From Hermodice carunculata (Eukaryota > Annelida > Polychaeta > Eunicida > Amphinomidae), in contig OZ026624.1 of the NCBI GenBank assembly GCA_964020975.1, forward strand, positions 66,544,208 to 66,608,207: a DNA stretch of 64,000 nt, in the 5' to 3' direction. The position numbers were made by a program, and so were the translations under genes. The stretch's first letter is position 1, and every line of letters begins with the position of its first letter. Below the pieces are notes generated by a model. It was given only the letters and a program-made list of their open reading frames with translations, was not told the DNA's origin and did not search any database. Shown here piece after piece: positions 23,261-35,214 of the stretch.

Positions 23261-24110
23261 AGGTAGAGGTGTCCCTCATTCCTTAAATTCTAAGGTCTGT
23301 GCTAGAGTAGCATCCAATTCAGCTTTAAAAGCATATGGACAGATTTGCTATTGAGTAAAATCTTCTTTTCTAGTTTCATATTTGTGTAGTTTCTTCACAA
23401 CTGAACCATGTATATTAAGGACAGGTAAGACACCAAAAATAAATCCCACTTTAGTCAATCCTAGCTCAAATTTTATTTGCGTTAAGATAACATATCATAT
23501 ATGTGTGTAATCGTCATACTCCAAAGAATTTATATGTTCCGTATTTGGGTGTCTGTGATGTTAATTGTTGTATAAACAATTGAAAGTTGACCGCAAAGCA
23601 TCCACCCCATAAATGTCGATATAAGTCACTAATTATTTGTGATAAAATCATAATTACACTTGCATCTTAATCCTGACATATTGGCAACAAAAAACGATCC
23701 TGCGATTTTTTATGTTTGGTTTCGTTTTTCTGTTATCCATCCTCAAAGTTTGACGTTTCAATTTTCCCTTTGATTTTCAGGATGTTCATTTTCTTCATTT
23801 CATAGAAAAAGAACGAAGCAAAATTTAGAAAAACGCTGAATCGTTTTTGCAGTTCAGATATTAGAGAATCAAAAGCCATTAACCGGATTAAATTTCGGCC
23901 AGCCGTTTTCTTGGAATAACCATTCTTAGGTGAGGTTCTCGTCCTATTATACTTTCTGAGAAAACAAGCTTCAAAGGCCTTTGATGTTGATCATTTGCCT
24001 CTGAAACAATACCATATGCTCCGGTTGAGCTGATATTTGTACAAAACGTAGTAAACATCGTCCCTTAACATTTGGGGAGGTTGTCAATCAATTCTTGGCC
24101 AATCACATCA
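23261..24110. other. Single-copy spacer
   Basis: No exon or repeat was recognised. Confidence 0.45.
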
Positions 24111-24330
24111 ATAAAAGAGCCTTTGAAGTACGGAAAACATTATCCAGCGATCTGTCAAACGGCGACAGCGACAGTCTGGTTTCAAAGTGTGACGTCATGA
24201 AGGCGGCCCTTCGGGCCCCGTGACCTCAAGCCTGGCAACGAAAGTGATTGTGTTGCCTTGCTTCGGTGGGGCGGCCCACGGCAGCTCGTGGTCAGTGGGC
24301 GGATGGCGGGTTTGATCTTTTGCCCTCTAC
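24111..24330. promoter_or_regulatory. CpG-richer block with CRE motif
   Basis: The block is markedly richer in CG than its surroundings and includes TGACGTCA (a full cAMP-response element), GGCGGCCCTTCGGGCCCCG and GGGGCGGCCC. Such blocks often mark promoters, but no first exon was identified beside it. A second, weaker block lies at 24870-25010 and contains CACGTG. Confidence 0.35.
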
Positions 24331-25284
24331 CTCTTCATCCCGTTTTTATGGATAGTATTCAATTGTATTTACTCCTATCTGTATACTTTATGTAGTTAGC
24401 TCGTTAGACTTGTCTGTACACTTTACTTAGTTAGCTTGTCAACAGTCATAGTTTGTTATTTTCTCAATGAGTTTCATTTCTCTTTTCAACCTGAGTTTTC
24501 TTACGCTATTTTGTATGTTTTCTTTGCTGTTCACATTTATGCTTATTTCGATGTGTTTATTTGTACTTTCATTTCCTCATCCATGAGTTTCGATAAAATA
24601 TTATTATATACGTGGGTATCGTTGATTAAAGTGCCAGTTTTTTCCCCGCCTGCCTTTGGTGTGCAGGACCCCTGGGGTAATCCATCGTGGCACGGCCTTT
24701 GATGGGGCATCGTCTGAGGACTCCCGCTCCTCTTGAATATTTCAAGTCTCCCTTCATTTGAACGCAAAACAAGCAAGATAACTATAAAGTAAACCACTAA
24801 GGTTATGATAATTATGTTAGCATGTTTGCTTCTTTTCTCTGCCCACAAACATACTTTCACATTGCCGCCCTCATACCACTCTCCTTTTGCCGATGGCCGT
24901 TGCTACCTGCAGCCACGTGACAGGCTGTTAAATATATGATTGACGGGTGGCATTGTTCCGTTTGGCGGCTGAAAGCCAAAATAATGACACATGGACGTCG
25001 GATGTCCACAAGCCTGTGTGGTTTGGGGCGTTTTTCTCATATTTCTACTTTAGTTAATAGCTTGAAATTTTGACAACTAATAGAAAGGACATTCATATAG
25101 TAAAAACTGTTACAATCTCAAAATCGGCCATGCAAAGGTTTTTGGTGTCTGAACTGTCCTTAAGGATAGGACCAACCATTAATTAGTTACAAGATAGTCA
25201 CAAAACATTAATCAGTGATCTGACCTTGGTTTGGGTTGATCAAAAAGTCTTAATTTGGAAACAAACCTTAAAAAAAAAAACCTT
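24331..25284. other. Region with opposed weak open frames
   Basis: Frames on both strands (about 24436-24702 plus, 24543-24860 minus) contain hydrophobic runs, but neither begins at ATG. The minus frame would begin at GTG with a stop upstream and no ATG before the hydrophobic run. I do not call a gene here. Confidence 0.4.
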
Positions 25285-25480
25285 TTGTCCCGGGGGTGGG
25301 GGGTGGGTGGGTGGAAAGAAGCTCCAATTATTTAGCATTATGGGTAAGCTCCGTGGAAAAGACACCCATTTTTTGACCACTTGTCACTCTGAAAAACACA
25401 CACAACCCTTTTTTAAACCATTGATCCTATAGGCCAAATGTTTTTAATCATTGCCAAAGACACACATAAATTGTACTCTC
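25285..25480 (+). repeat. Dispersed repeat, copy 1
   Basis: A G-run is followed by ATTATGGGTAAGCTCCGTGG, ACCACTTGTCACTCT, AAACCATTGATCCTA and ATAAATTGTACTC. The same order appears at 29795-29965. No ends could be defined beyond the shared part. Confidence 0.65.
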
Positions 25481-26009
25481 TTCAATTATGTTGCTTTTTC
25501 CCTTTTGCAAGTTTTGGGATGTGTACTTCTTTGCCTGTGGGAGTTAGTAACTTTGTCAATACCAGGTCCCAAAGACCCCCCTATTTTCTTATTGATTCAG
25601 CTCCTATTAGGTCTAGGTTTCATAACCTTCAGTGGAGCCTACCCACCCTGAATTATGGGTAGTGCCCCCTGCCATCAAGTTACCAAGGCAGAACATAGGA
25701 ATGAGGTTTGAGACTGAACACCAGCCCCACTTTCCCAAAATTAAACTATATGGGTCACAGAGTGAGGGCCATGCTGTGTGGCGAGGACACGAGGCCAGGG
25801 CCACAGTTTCTATTTTATGCCAAGTCTGACTGGGTAGGACAGTGCTCCCTGGGGATGCTCACAGAGGGTAGGTCAGGCCACAGCATGGTATGCAGGAGGT
25901 CCAGGTTATCATGGGGCAATGAGGACTGTAGTCATTTGGGGGTCAAGGATGTACACATCAACCCTCTGCTACTCACAACAGGCATGTTTATCCCTCTCTG
26001 AATTTTTAT
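25481..26009. other. Single-copy spacer
   Basis: GC is slightly higher than average and short open frames occur, but there are no splice-flanked exons that I could support. Confidence 0.4.
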
Positions 26010-26490
26010 AAAGATTCAAGATTCAGATTTTTCATGTGAAGACTTTTCATCCAAGTTTTTGTACTAACATGCCTAAAGTTCCACAGAAACAGAGATCACT
26101 ACCGGAGTGCTGGAATTGGTCTATTGCCTGCCACCAAATTACGAAAAACCTGACATATGACCAAGAATTACTAGATGTAAAATAACACATCATTAAGGGG
26201 TCAGTTATTTTTTCAACATTTTCATATTAGTATACAGGGGAGAGGGGGGTCAAGGTCAACATATGTTTTTAGCTAATTTTGGAAAATGTTGATCAATATT
26301 TGGCCAAAAATGAACTGTGTACACTTTTAAAAATGTTGCTAATTTTGGCTGACCCCTAAGAGGCATGCAATAAGTGTATTGTATAAATTTAAGATCCATA
26401 ACATTGAATGAAAATAGTATAGGTATACATGTACTCCCTAACATCAAAACACCTAACCCCATGTCTGCAACCTGGTGGTGAAAGAGTTAA
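26010..26490. mobile_element. Decayed relative of TTAA MITE groups A and E
   Basis: ATTCAGATTTTTCATGTGAAG and GTACTAACATGCCTAAAGTTCC match the trailer of A and E elements, and GGTGGTGAAAGAGTTAA at the right resembles a group A end. The hairpin core is not visible and the left end is undefined. Confidence 0.35.
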
Positions 26491-27896
26491 TATTGAGAAA
26501 CTATTACCAGTGGTAAGGGGTTTCCCCAGGTCTAATGGTAAACACACGTGAATGACTGTTTCTATTCATCTCATAATATTCCACTGACAAAGCATTATGG
26601 TGAAAAAATGACAGAGGAATCATTTCTAAGTGCAAAAAAAGGTCCCTTTAATATTGCAAATGTTGCATTGCACCAGAGAACATGCCTGAAGATTTTATCA
26701 TGGGCAAAGTGAGCAGTCACTGCATCAATGCATCTCCAGTGCCAATTGTAATGATGTCATTGCAGGTTTTCTTGCTTATAGGAAACCATCCTTGCAGTTT
26801 TGTCTGATAACTTCTATTATGAGGTAAAACACCATAACTAGGGCAAGTCCAGGTGTCCAATTTATCAAATAGGTGAACTGTTCACACACATTTTCATGGC
26901 TAAACGGCAAAATAATCTGTTACATATATATGCAAAATGATGATCTGTATGATCAATCAGTCTAGCTGGGTGATAAATCTTCATTTTGAAAATACTTTTT
27001 GGGGCAGCCGGGACTATTGCAAGAAAAATGAAAAGTGTGCTTGTCAAAACCGTTTTGAGTGGTCTCTTGGGGTCATACCAGGTCAAACTTTACAATCCTG
27101 GTCTGGAGGGACTGGCGAAGTGACAGATTGTTGCCTGCAAACTGACCTTCAGCACCTAGTCACACCCTCTGAACCTGTGTCCAATGAAATAGCCAGACAC
27201 AGCCTGCTGCCTACAACACATTCTCAACTGAAGTTATATGATGAAAAGACCCCCCACAGTTTATAATCATAAACTCAAAAGTAAAGTGAAAGCTTTTGAA
27301 AGACCCCTCCTTGACATCACTAAAATGGTGCCTTCTGAAGACAGCTATTCTCTTATTATACGACACACAAATAACATGAAAAGTACTTAGCACATTACCT
27401 CTAAAAGATGGTCTTTCAGGGCCATGGCCTTCCACTGGCATAGTGTCTGAAGACACCAACCACTGTACACAAACTACTGACTAAATTCTGAACTCAGAGT
27501 GTCTCAACAATGTGGAAGGCCCAACAATGACAAACTGAGATGCGTAGTGACAGTTAAAATTTATCTCTCTGCTGCATGTGTCACAAGCTTTTAGCATGCC
27601 TCTAAATCTGTTAGAGTTTTTTCCCCTTTTTCAAAAACAAATAACCCAAGTATATTACAATCAAGTCACATGCAATTGCTTTGGGTCCTGTCTGTGCCAG
27701 TCTGTTTCTGTAATGTCAGCTTGGTATTAGTTCTTATGCCTGACCACCAGATAGTAGCACGTGTCCCGTAGGTTGACTATCATCCGTAGGTTCAACAAGT
27801 TTTTGACACCCCAGTGATGCTTGGTCCAGTGCTGCCCTTTGCTTCTGCTGCTGACCAACTTTATATTTAAGAGTGTGTGCTAACAAAGACTTTACT
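26491..27896. other. Single-copy spacer
   Basis: No exon, RNA gene or tandem array was recognised. The open frame at 26937-27266 has no motif that I know. Confidence 0.4.
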
Positions 27897-28224
27897 TTCC
27901 CTCAAATTCTTTCTTTTTCCTTATTTCTTTCCTTCCTTCCTTCTGTCTGTCCATCTGTCTTTCTTTATATAAATTTTGTCTTCACTTTTTTTTGCAGACC
28001 TTATTGTTCCAAAAAGTACCAAACTTGGCATGGTGATCAACCTAGTGGCAAAGTTGTGAGTTCCCTCAAATTCTTTCTTTTTCCTTATTTCTTTCCTTCC
28101 TTCCTTCTGTCTGTCAATCTGTCTTTCTTTATGTAAATTTTGTCTTCACTTTTTTTTGCAGACCTTACTGTTCCAAAAAGTACCAAACTTGGCATGGTGA
28201 TCAACCTAGTGGCAAAGTTGTGAA
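27897..28224 (+). repeat. 164-bp tandem duplication
   Basis: Two nearly identical copies (starts 27897 and 28061) of CCCTCAAATTCTTTC, a long CTTT/CCTT tract, TTTTTTGCAG, and the head of repeat Z through GTGGCAAAGTTGTGA. Only a few bases differ, so the duplication is young. It duplicates the entry to repeat Z copy 2. Confidence 0.9.
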
Positions 28225-28790
28225 TACTGAATTGGAACAGTCATGTTCAAAATTACAAAAATTATGCAAATTTGGGGCACTCAGAATTTTAGAATTTCCA
28301 TATCACCCCCATTATAGATAGACACAAAATTTCAAGTTGTACTACATACAGGTTTGTGACACCTGCCAATTTAACAGACAATGAAGAAAAGCTGTAGCAT
28401 TTTAAATTATGTTAATTAGAAACACTTGAAAAATTGAAAAGTTGAATATCTCCAAAACTATTATAAATACTGGTGCCATTCCAACTTCTATTTATAGGTT
28501 TTTGACATAGCAACATCCAATGAACCACGATCCACAGTTGCAGCCTTTCAAATTATTAGACAGATGTGGCATTCCAACTTCAATTGACAGGTTTGCGATT
28601 TAACCACATCCAATGAAATATGAACCAAATTTGTAATATTAATCTATGCACACAAAGTGAAGACACAAAAAATTAAAGTTGGAATAACTTCAAAACTAGT
28701 GGAGACAGTGGTAGCATTCCCACTTCAATTCATAGGTTTGTGACATAGCCACATGGAATGCCACCTATTGACTGGACATACAACTACATA
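27990..28790 (+). repeat. Dispersed repeat Z, copy 2
   Basis: Same head (ACCAAACTTGGCATGGTGAT) and subunits (CCATTCCAACTTCTATTTAT, TAGCAACATCCAATGAACCA) as the copy at 22370. One subunit is shortened. The pyrimidine tract followed by CAG at its left also corresponds to the tract before copy 1. Confidence 0.7.
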
Positions 28791-29446
28791 AACTCTGAGA
28801 ATAGGCAATCTTTAAAAATTTCTAGGCACACAGACTGATTTGCTAACAAGCAAATCAAATTTTTCTAGTTTTACATGCACAGCCAACATCCATACTTTTT
28901 GAAAATGCCAATTTATCTTATAACAGCATAGCCAGAAGTCTCTCACTTGATATACACTGTCCAGTGACACAATAATCTGGCTTCAAGGACCTCTTTATGG
29001 GGTCAGTGGTGCTGTACGTTTAATCATACTATACTGCTATTGAAAAACAACCTTTTTTATAAGACCACTTTTGGAACAAGCAGTGATTTTTTTTACTTCT
29101 TCTCAATCATATCTGAATTCTTGCTGAATAAAAACTGATTCTGTCTCAGTCATGTGGATACGTGTTGAATGCTTCAATTTTACTGAATTTCTGAGTGTTC
29201 AGACAAAATTCAAAGGGATTCTGATGGATTCCAATGAAATTCAGAAAACAAGAGGCCAATAGGCCTTATGCTCTGCTGACCACCATCACCAAATAAAAAA
29301 TTTTCCTGAAAGTATTTCCTCCATGACCTTGAAACATTAATAAAACTCATACACCTTATGCAATTGAAACTTCCACATGATAAACATTTGCTGTACATTT
29401 CATATCATTTGCTTTATTCCTTATCAAGATATTAAATAAAATGTCC
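28791..29446. other. Spacer leading into the 143-bp array
   Basis: At about 29248, AACAAGAGGCCAATAGGCC followed by CTGCTGACC resembles a motif widespread in marine-invertebrate repeats. It may be the start of the element that contains the array downstream. Confidence 0.4.
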
Positions 29447-29452
29447 CAAGTG

Positions 29453-29580
29453 CAGGGCTAGAATTTCAGCGAGAATCCATTCTCGTGAAGATTCTCCCAA
29501 ACTTGTCTTTCTTTAAAAAGAAAACTAATTGACAAAAATCCAAGTAGATTCTCGCAAAATTTTGCGAAATTCTGTCCCTG
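29453..29580. mobile_element. 128-bp MITE with CAGGG ends
   Basis: CAGGGCTAGAATTTCAGCG at the left and GCGAAATTCTGTCCCTG at the right are inverted, each next to GAGAATC or GATTCTC. CAAGTG flanks both sides (29447-29452 and 29581-29586), an exact 6-bp target duplication. CAGGG ends and this duplication fit hAT-like elements. Confidence 0.8.
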
Positions 29581-29589
29581 CAAGTGGTT

Positions 29590-31150
29590 AATGACAGTGA
29601 AAAATATGTCAAGGTCACACAATCACTGGCTCACCAAGTAGTTTTACATATGATATACTCAAGTGCAATTTTGATCTGGAGGCTCAATTCTTTTTGCCAT
29701 TGATGTCCAAGCTTCACCCTGCCATTACAAAATCACCTCAAGTTATGACTTACCTCAAGTCTGCTGACCTAACAAAAATACATCAAGGTCACTACCGCGG
29801 GGGGGGGGGGGGGGCATTATTTACCATTACGGGTAGGATCTGTGGGAAAGCCCCCCAATTTTTCACCACTTGTCACTCTAAAAGATCCCCCTTTTCAAAC
29901 CATCAATCCTGAAGGCCCCATGTTTTTAATTGTCACTCCCAAAGACTCCCATAAATTGTACTCGAGCTCAATTACGGCTCTATGCCCACCCCTCCTGACT
30001 CTGTGACCTTGGGATTGGGGTCAAGGTAATCCATCTTCGAACTTGTCTCAGACTTTACGTAAAATTAAAACCATGTACAATATCAAAGGTCTATGGTAAA
30101 AACTTTTCAACATATCATGTGAAAATCAAATTCACTAAAATGGCTCTGTGGCCTTGGAAATTGGGTCAAGATCACCCATCTTCAAACTCATGAGAGACCT
30201 TTTTGAGGAGTATAAGCACGAGCAATATGAGACCCCCATGAACGAACCTTTCAAGTTATCCTGTGAAAACCAAATTCCCAAAAATGGCTCTGTGACCTTG
30301 GGAATTGAGTCAAGGTCACCCATCTTCGAACTCATTTGAGACCTTATGTAGGACTGTAATCGGCCTTCTTTTTGACAGGCCTATGTCATAAAATTTCAAA
30401 TCATTGCATGAAAACCAAATTCAACGAAAGTGGCTCTGTGACTTTGGAAACTGCATCAAAGTCACCCATCTTTAAACCCCTCTGAAACCTTATGCAGAAT
30501 TATAAGCATGTGCAATGTGAAAGCCCCATGTAAAAAAAATTCACGTAATCATGTCAAAACCAAATTCACTCAAATGGCTCTGTGACCTTGGCATCAAGGT
30601 CAAGGTCCTCCATGTTCAAATTTGTCTGAGACCTTATGCAGGACTATAAGCATGTGCAATACAGAACCCCATGCAAAAAACTTTTCAAGTTATCATGTGA
30701 AGATCAAATTCCCTAAAATAGCTCTGTGACCTTGGAAAATGGGTCAAGGTCACCCATCTTCAAACTTGTCCAACACCTTATACAGGACTGTAAGCATGTG
30801 CAAAATGATACCCCTGTGCACAAAACTTTCCAAGTAATTGCATGAAAATCAAATTCACAAAAGTGGCTATGTGACCTTGGGAATTGGGTCAAGGTCACCC
30901 ATCTTCGAACTAGTCCAACAGCTTATACAGGACTGTAAGCATGTGCAATATGACAGCCATAGGCAAAAATTTTTCAAGTTATCGTGCGAAAACCAAATTC
31001 ACAAAAAAGGCCCTGTGACCTTGGAATTGGGTCAAGGTCACCCATCTTCAACAAACTTGTTTGAGACCTTATTCAGGACTATAAGCATGGGCAATGTGAA
31101 AACCCTAAGCAAAAAAAATTTCAAGTTATCGCATGAAAACTGTCAGTCCA
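29590..31150 (+). repeat. About 143-bp tandem array with paired TGACCTTG/CAAGGTCA words
   Basis: About nine units (well aligned from 29990 to 31150). Each has CTGTGACCTTGG, a short spacer, GGTCAAGGTCACCCATCTTC, then GACCTTATGCAGGACTATAAG-like sequence and TTTCAAGTTATCATGTGAAA. The period is 142-145. The dispersed repeat at 29795 interrupts the left part. The words match extended half-sites of ERR and NR5A nuclear receptors, but function is not shown. Confidence 0.85.
29795..29965 (+). repeat. Dispersed repeat, copy 2
   Basis: Matches 25285-25480: G-run, ATTACGGGTAGGATCTGTGG, ACCACTTGTCACTCT, AAACCATCAATCCTG, ATAAATTGTACTC. It lies inside the 143-bp array. Confidence 0.65.
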
Positions 31151-32149
31151 AAGACACAAACGCACACACACAAAGTAATCGCTATATGCCCTGTCCCCCT
31201 TCAGTGGTGGTGGTGGGGGGGTGGGGGGGGGGGGCACATAAAAATAAAAAAGAAAGACAGAGGCTCAGAGAAAGCCACCATACAGTCAAACTAGAGAAAC
31301 TCTCTCCACTTGCTCCCTAAAAACTGAACCCAGGCCACTGCACATGAAAAGTCAGCATTTGACTGCTCAGCCAACCATACATCCACTCTTGTTGATCTTT
31401 ATATAATTTTTGAAGTTTTTCATTTTTTTAAAAAATCAGGAAATCACAGCTGCCACATCATGAGCAACTTTGTTGTAGACCTAATCAATCTACATTCCCA
31501 GCAAGTTTGAACAGATTGAAAAGAATCTGGAATGCACTTTACAAGAAGTCAAAAATTCAGCAAAAATGGGGGGGGGGGAAGGAGCACCACCTGTTGAACA
31601 AATCAAAACAAAACCCCAAAACCAACAACAACCAAAAAAACAACAAACAAAAAAGAAAACTAACAAAAATCCAAAATTCACTGGTGTGTGGCCATTTGAA
31701 AAAAAATATGGAGATTCCCCGAATGTATTTCCCCAATAAGTTTGAACAGAATCAGGCCAACAGCTTTCAAGACCAAAGTAAAATACATGTACAGTCAAAA
31801 CTCATTACAATGACACTCAGAAATCCAACATATTCACTTAATGACACACATTTTAAGGAACAAAAAGTAAATTTTCAATGTTATGTGATTTATTTATCTG
31901 ACATACTCAGTTATCTGACACAATCGCAGGGAACAGATGGTGTCATTATAATGGAGTTCCATTGTATGTGAAATTGTTGATGGAGAAAGGATGATAAGAT
32001 AAGTTCAACTAACTGACTAGTCAGCTGAACCAGTAAAATGTACAATAACGTGGGAAAATGGTAGACAGAGCAATGATTGATGACAGAGCCCTCAATGTGC
32101 CCTTCATACAAGAAGCCTGCAACAAAGGTGGTGTCTTTGGTTGATGTTT
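31151..32149. other. Single-copy spacer with G-runs
   Basis: Poly-G tracts at about 31212-31233 and 31568-31577. Lys/Asn-rich open frames are compositional. No gene was recognised. Confidence 0.5.
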
Positions 32150-32245
32150 CTACCAGTACTTACTACCCAATGAGTATCACAGTCTACCAGTACTTACTAC
32201 CCAATGGGTATCACAGTCTACCAGTACTCACTGCCCAATAAGTCT
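32150..32245. repeat. 34-bp tandem repeat, about 2.7 copies
   Basis: CTACCAGTACTTACTACCCA followed by ATGAGTATCACAGT repeats at 32150, 32184 and 32218. Confidence 0.9.
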
Positions 32246-32393
32246 GTGTCCTTTATCCCTCAACATACATATGACACATGTATATGATCCAACCATGAAA
32301 TTTATATTCATACTACAAGTTCGTGTTGATATCAGATGTTCCTTTCCCAAAGAGAAAGTAGTTTTCTTTTTTTGCTAATGTTGTGGATGCATC

Positions 32394-32617
32394 TTAACAC
32401 TTTCCATACTATGGTCACAGGCCTTGGTCAAGTCATGCTGCAGCTTGCAGCAGCTGCAGCATGACTTGCCAGGCAGTGCCAGAACCACTGACTTAAGATG
32501 ATAGACACGTTGGTACTTGAATGAAAGCTCTTTTCATGAAGAATTTAAATATGAAATTGTTGTCTTAAATTTAGGTAAATACACGTAAATATAAGGGACT
32601 GGTATGGAATGAGTTAA
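32394..32617. mobile_element. TTAA MITE, group E, copy 2
   Basis: TTAACACTTTCCATACTATG at the left and GGTATGGAATGAGTTAA at the right, opposite in orientation to the nested copy at 20619. The palindrome is asymmetric: the right arm runs through GCCAGGCAGTGCCAGAACC, but the left arm lacks the matching outer 20-odd bases. The trailer GTTGGTACTTGAATGAAAG is present. Confidence 0.88.
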
Positions 32618-33720
32618 AATACCTATCAAATCATGTCCATAGATATTAAACAGCAAGTCCTATGGAAACAAGCACCATGCTCCAAGATGAGCTCAACTCT
32701 TGACATTAATTTCGAGCATGGTGTTTACAGCAGGAACAACTGATAACAATGGGGTCAAGGGGTTTTCTGCACTGGTGTACCAGGCATTTTTATTTACCAT
32801 ACCTGCATGTTTGAAGCCCCTTTATTTTCCATATTTCATATCAACAATTAATTTGAAATTTTCTTATTTTCCATACTTTGTATTAGGCCAAAGTTGTTAC
32901 CTGTAGTAGCATACTGTGACCTCCATTAGACCCCTTCAAGGAGTACAGATCTTGGTATTAAGTACAGCCAAATGTGTTCCTCATGCATACGTATCCACAT
33001 GAGAAAGGAATCGGCTTTAATAAGAACTACTATTTTACATATATACATTTCCAAAAATATACAGGAAGCATAATTGTGTTATTTCTAGATGCTTGAGTAT
33101 TATGCCCTTCTTGTATGCCCTCATCATGGTGGAGGCATAGCTCTGTTGCCTGGCAACATGGGAGGGCAGAGCGGGGCTGCAGTTAATATCAATGTCTCCT
33201 ATTCAATAAACATTCAGCAAATAATTTGGAAATTAAGGATCACAAGAGTGTGCCAATACCTGCCAACAACTATATTGCCACCAGCTGCCAGAAAAACTTG
33301 AGGTAACATGATAGCTGTGTGGAAAATCAGGCAACTTCACCACTTTCTATTGAGAATTTTGTCAATACATGTACTCCACTAATAAAATTCTGCAGGTGAT
33401 TATGAGCCCACAGCAATGCACAAAGGCAATCCATGGTACTTTGTGCAGGAAAGACAGTGAGTGAGCTATCCATTATGCAGACATTGGTGGTCAACAGGAG
33501 TCAGTACCTCACTTTGAGGATAGGTGTCCCAAAGTCAAGTATTTTATCAAGAACCAGTGGTCAGCATACCTCTCTGCAATAGTAAAGTCCTTGGATGTTC
33601 TCTCAATATGCAAAAATTCATAAATTTGGAGAAATATTCATGGCATACTGGGCGGCATTTTCCATAATTTCCCACACATTGACCCAAGATATCCAGGTCA
33701 GGGTAGGGTGACCTGACACC
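32618..33720. other. Single-copy spacer
   Basis: No exon or repeat was recognised. A plus frame at 33089-33301 has no known motif. Confidence 0.45.
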
Positions 33721-33775
33721 AAAAAAAAAAAAAAAAAAAAAAAAAAAACTGGAGACAGAAGTAAAGAGAAAGGGC

Positions 33776-33816
<41 letters not shown>

Positions 33817-33840
33817 CAGTACTAGTAGTAGCAGTGGTAC

Positions 33841-33877
<37 letters not shown>

Positions 33878-33895
33878 TGTAGCAGTAGTAGTAAT
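33721..33895. repeat. Poly-A followed by (GTA)n microsatellite
   Basis: A 28-base A-run at 33721-33748, then GTA repeats from about 33775 with GCA and CTA interruptions. The Leu-rich and Thr-rich minus frames across it are artefacts. Confidence 0.95.
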
Positions 33896-34229
33896 ATTTT
33901 TTGACAATTATATAAGCACACCTGAATAATTCATGTGAAAGGCTCTATCCAGATGCCGAATGTTTTCACATGCATCTTTCATTTTACTCTAGCACCTTGG
34001 AGCACGAAATCATGTGGAATGTAATTTAGTATGTGTATGCATTATATTACGCCAGGAAAATCCCTATACCAAATTACAAGATAACAAAGCACATCTGTCA
34101 TTAAAATAAATATAACTTTAATGGTCTTAATGCACACATCTTCCACCCTGGCCCATATCTTCAACACACTAAGCCCCCCCCCCCCAAAAAAAATATATAT
34201 ATAAAACAGGTTTTGCTGTGTGAACAACC

Positions 34230-34520
34230 CATGCTCAGCTGACCTAGAGATTCATCACACTTGTGGTTGTGTGAGCTTGGGATAGGATCAAGGTCACCCA
34301 TGTACTCAGTAAGTCTGATCTCTACAGAAGAACACTAATATGTGCAACATCAAGGTCCCAGTTCAAATAGATCTAAAGTTAAAGTGAAAAGTAAAATTGA
34401 TGTATCTTGCACTGTGACCTCAGAAATGAGGTCAAGGTCGTCCTTCACTGAGAAACATGAAGATGTGCAATGGCAAGGTCGTAACTCAAAATAGTTCCCA
34501 TGTAATCAAGTGAACAGGAA
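34230..34520 (+). repeat. Diverged units related to the 143-bp array
   Basis: GTGAGCTTGGGATAGGATC then CAAGGTCACCCATG at about 34270, and CTGTGACCTCAGAAATGAGG then TCAAGGTCGTCC at about 34411, about 141 bases apart. These are two to three degraded units of the array type seen at 29990. Confidence 0.55.
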
Positions 34521-35214
34521 ATTTCATATCAGATGTCCTGAAAAGACCAAAAAAAATAAAAAAAATCCGAAGTCTAAAAATCACTGGAGCATGACGACTT
34601 GCACCAAAATAAGCAGATTCTTATCAAAGGTACATAACTACCAAGTGTGACACAAATCTGGCCAAAATTATTTAAATTATAAGCATTACAAGAAATTCCC
34701 ATGTTAAACTTTCCTATTAAAACTTTTTAAAGATTTTCCCCCCAAAAAATCATAAAAAATCCCAAATTCACTGCAGCATGACCATTTGAACAAAATTGGT
34801 AGAGATCCACCCAATATAAATTACCACCGAGTTTAAAGTGAATCTGACTGACAGTTTCTTTGAAGAAGTTAAGCTAAAAAAGGGAAAAATACAAACAAAA
34901 GTGATTCTGCAGAAAAATTTGATGAGCAAGAAATTGATTTTTTTTTTTTGAACTTTCGCTCAGCTTGGCAACAAAGGCTTACCAGTACTATATGAAATTG
35001 GTCATGTGCCAAATCAATGGTGGCACTGAGGTGGCCAAAGTTGGTAACTGGATCTTTAAAGTGCAGAATTGAAGTAAGGTGTCTGGTGCATACCCCTGCC
35101 CATGCACTGCCCCTGTAGAGCTATAATACAACATGTGCACATTGACAAGTCCTGCAAATGCAGAAAGACATAGTGACCCCTTGAACCCTGTCCTGCCAAC
35201 AATAAGACTGGATG

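Noticed and set aside
24543-24860. Minus-strand frame resembling a type II membrane protein (hydrophobic run near the N-terminus)
   Set aside because: It begins at GTG, has a stop upstream and no ATG before the hydrophobic run, and no good donor at its end. The hydrophobic run is explained by AT-rich codons.
26937-27266. Possible exon with several Cys and Trp residues
   Set aside because: No bordering splice sites that fit and no known domain; probably chance.
33547-33921. Leucine-rich minus-strand frame
   Set aside because: It translates the (GTA)n microsatellite and poly-A tract.
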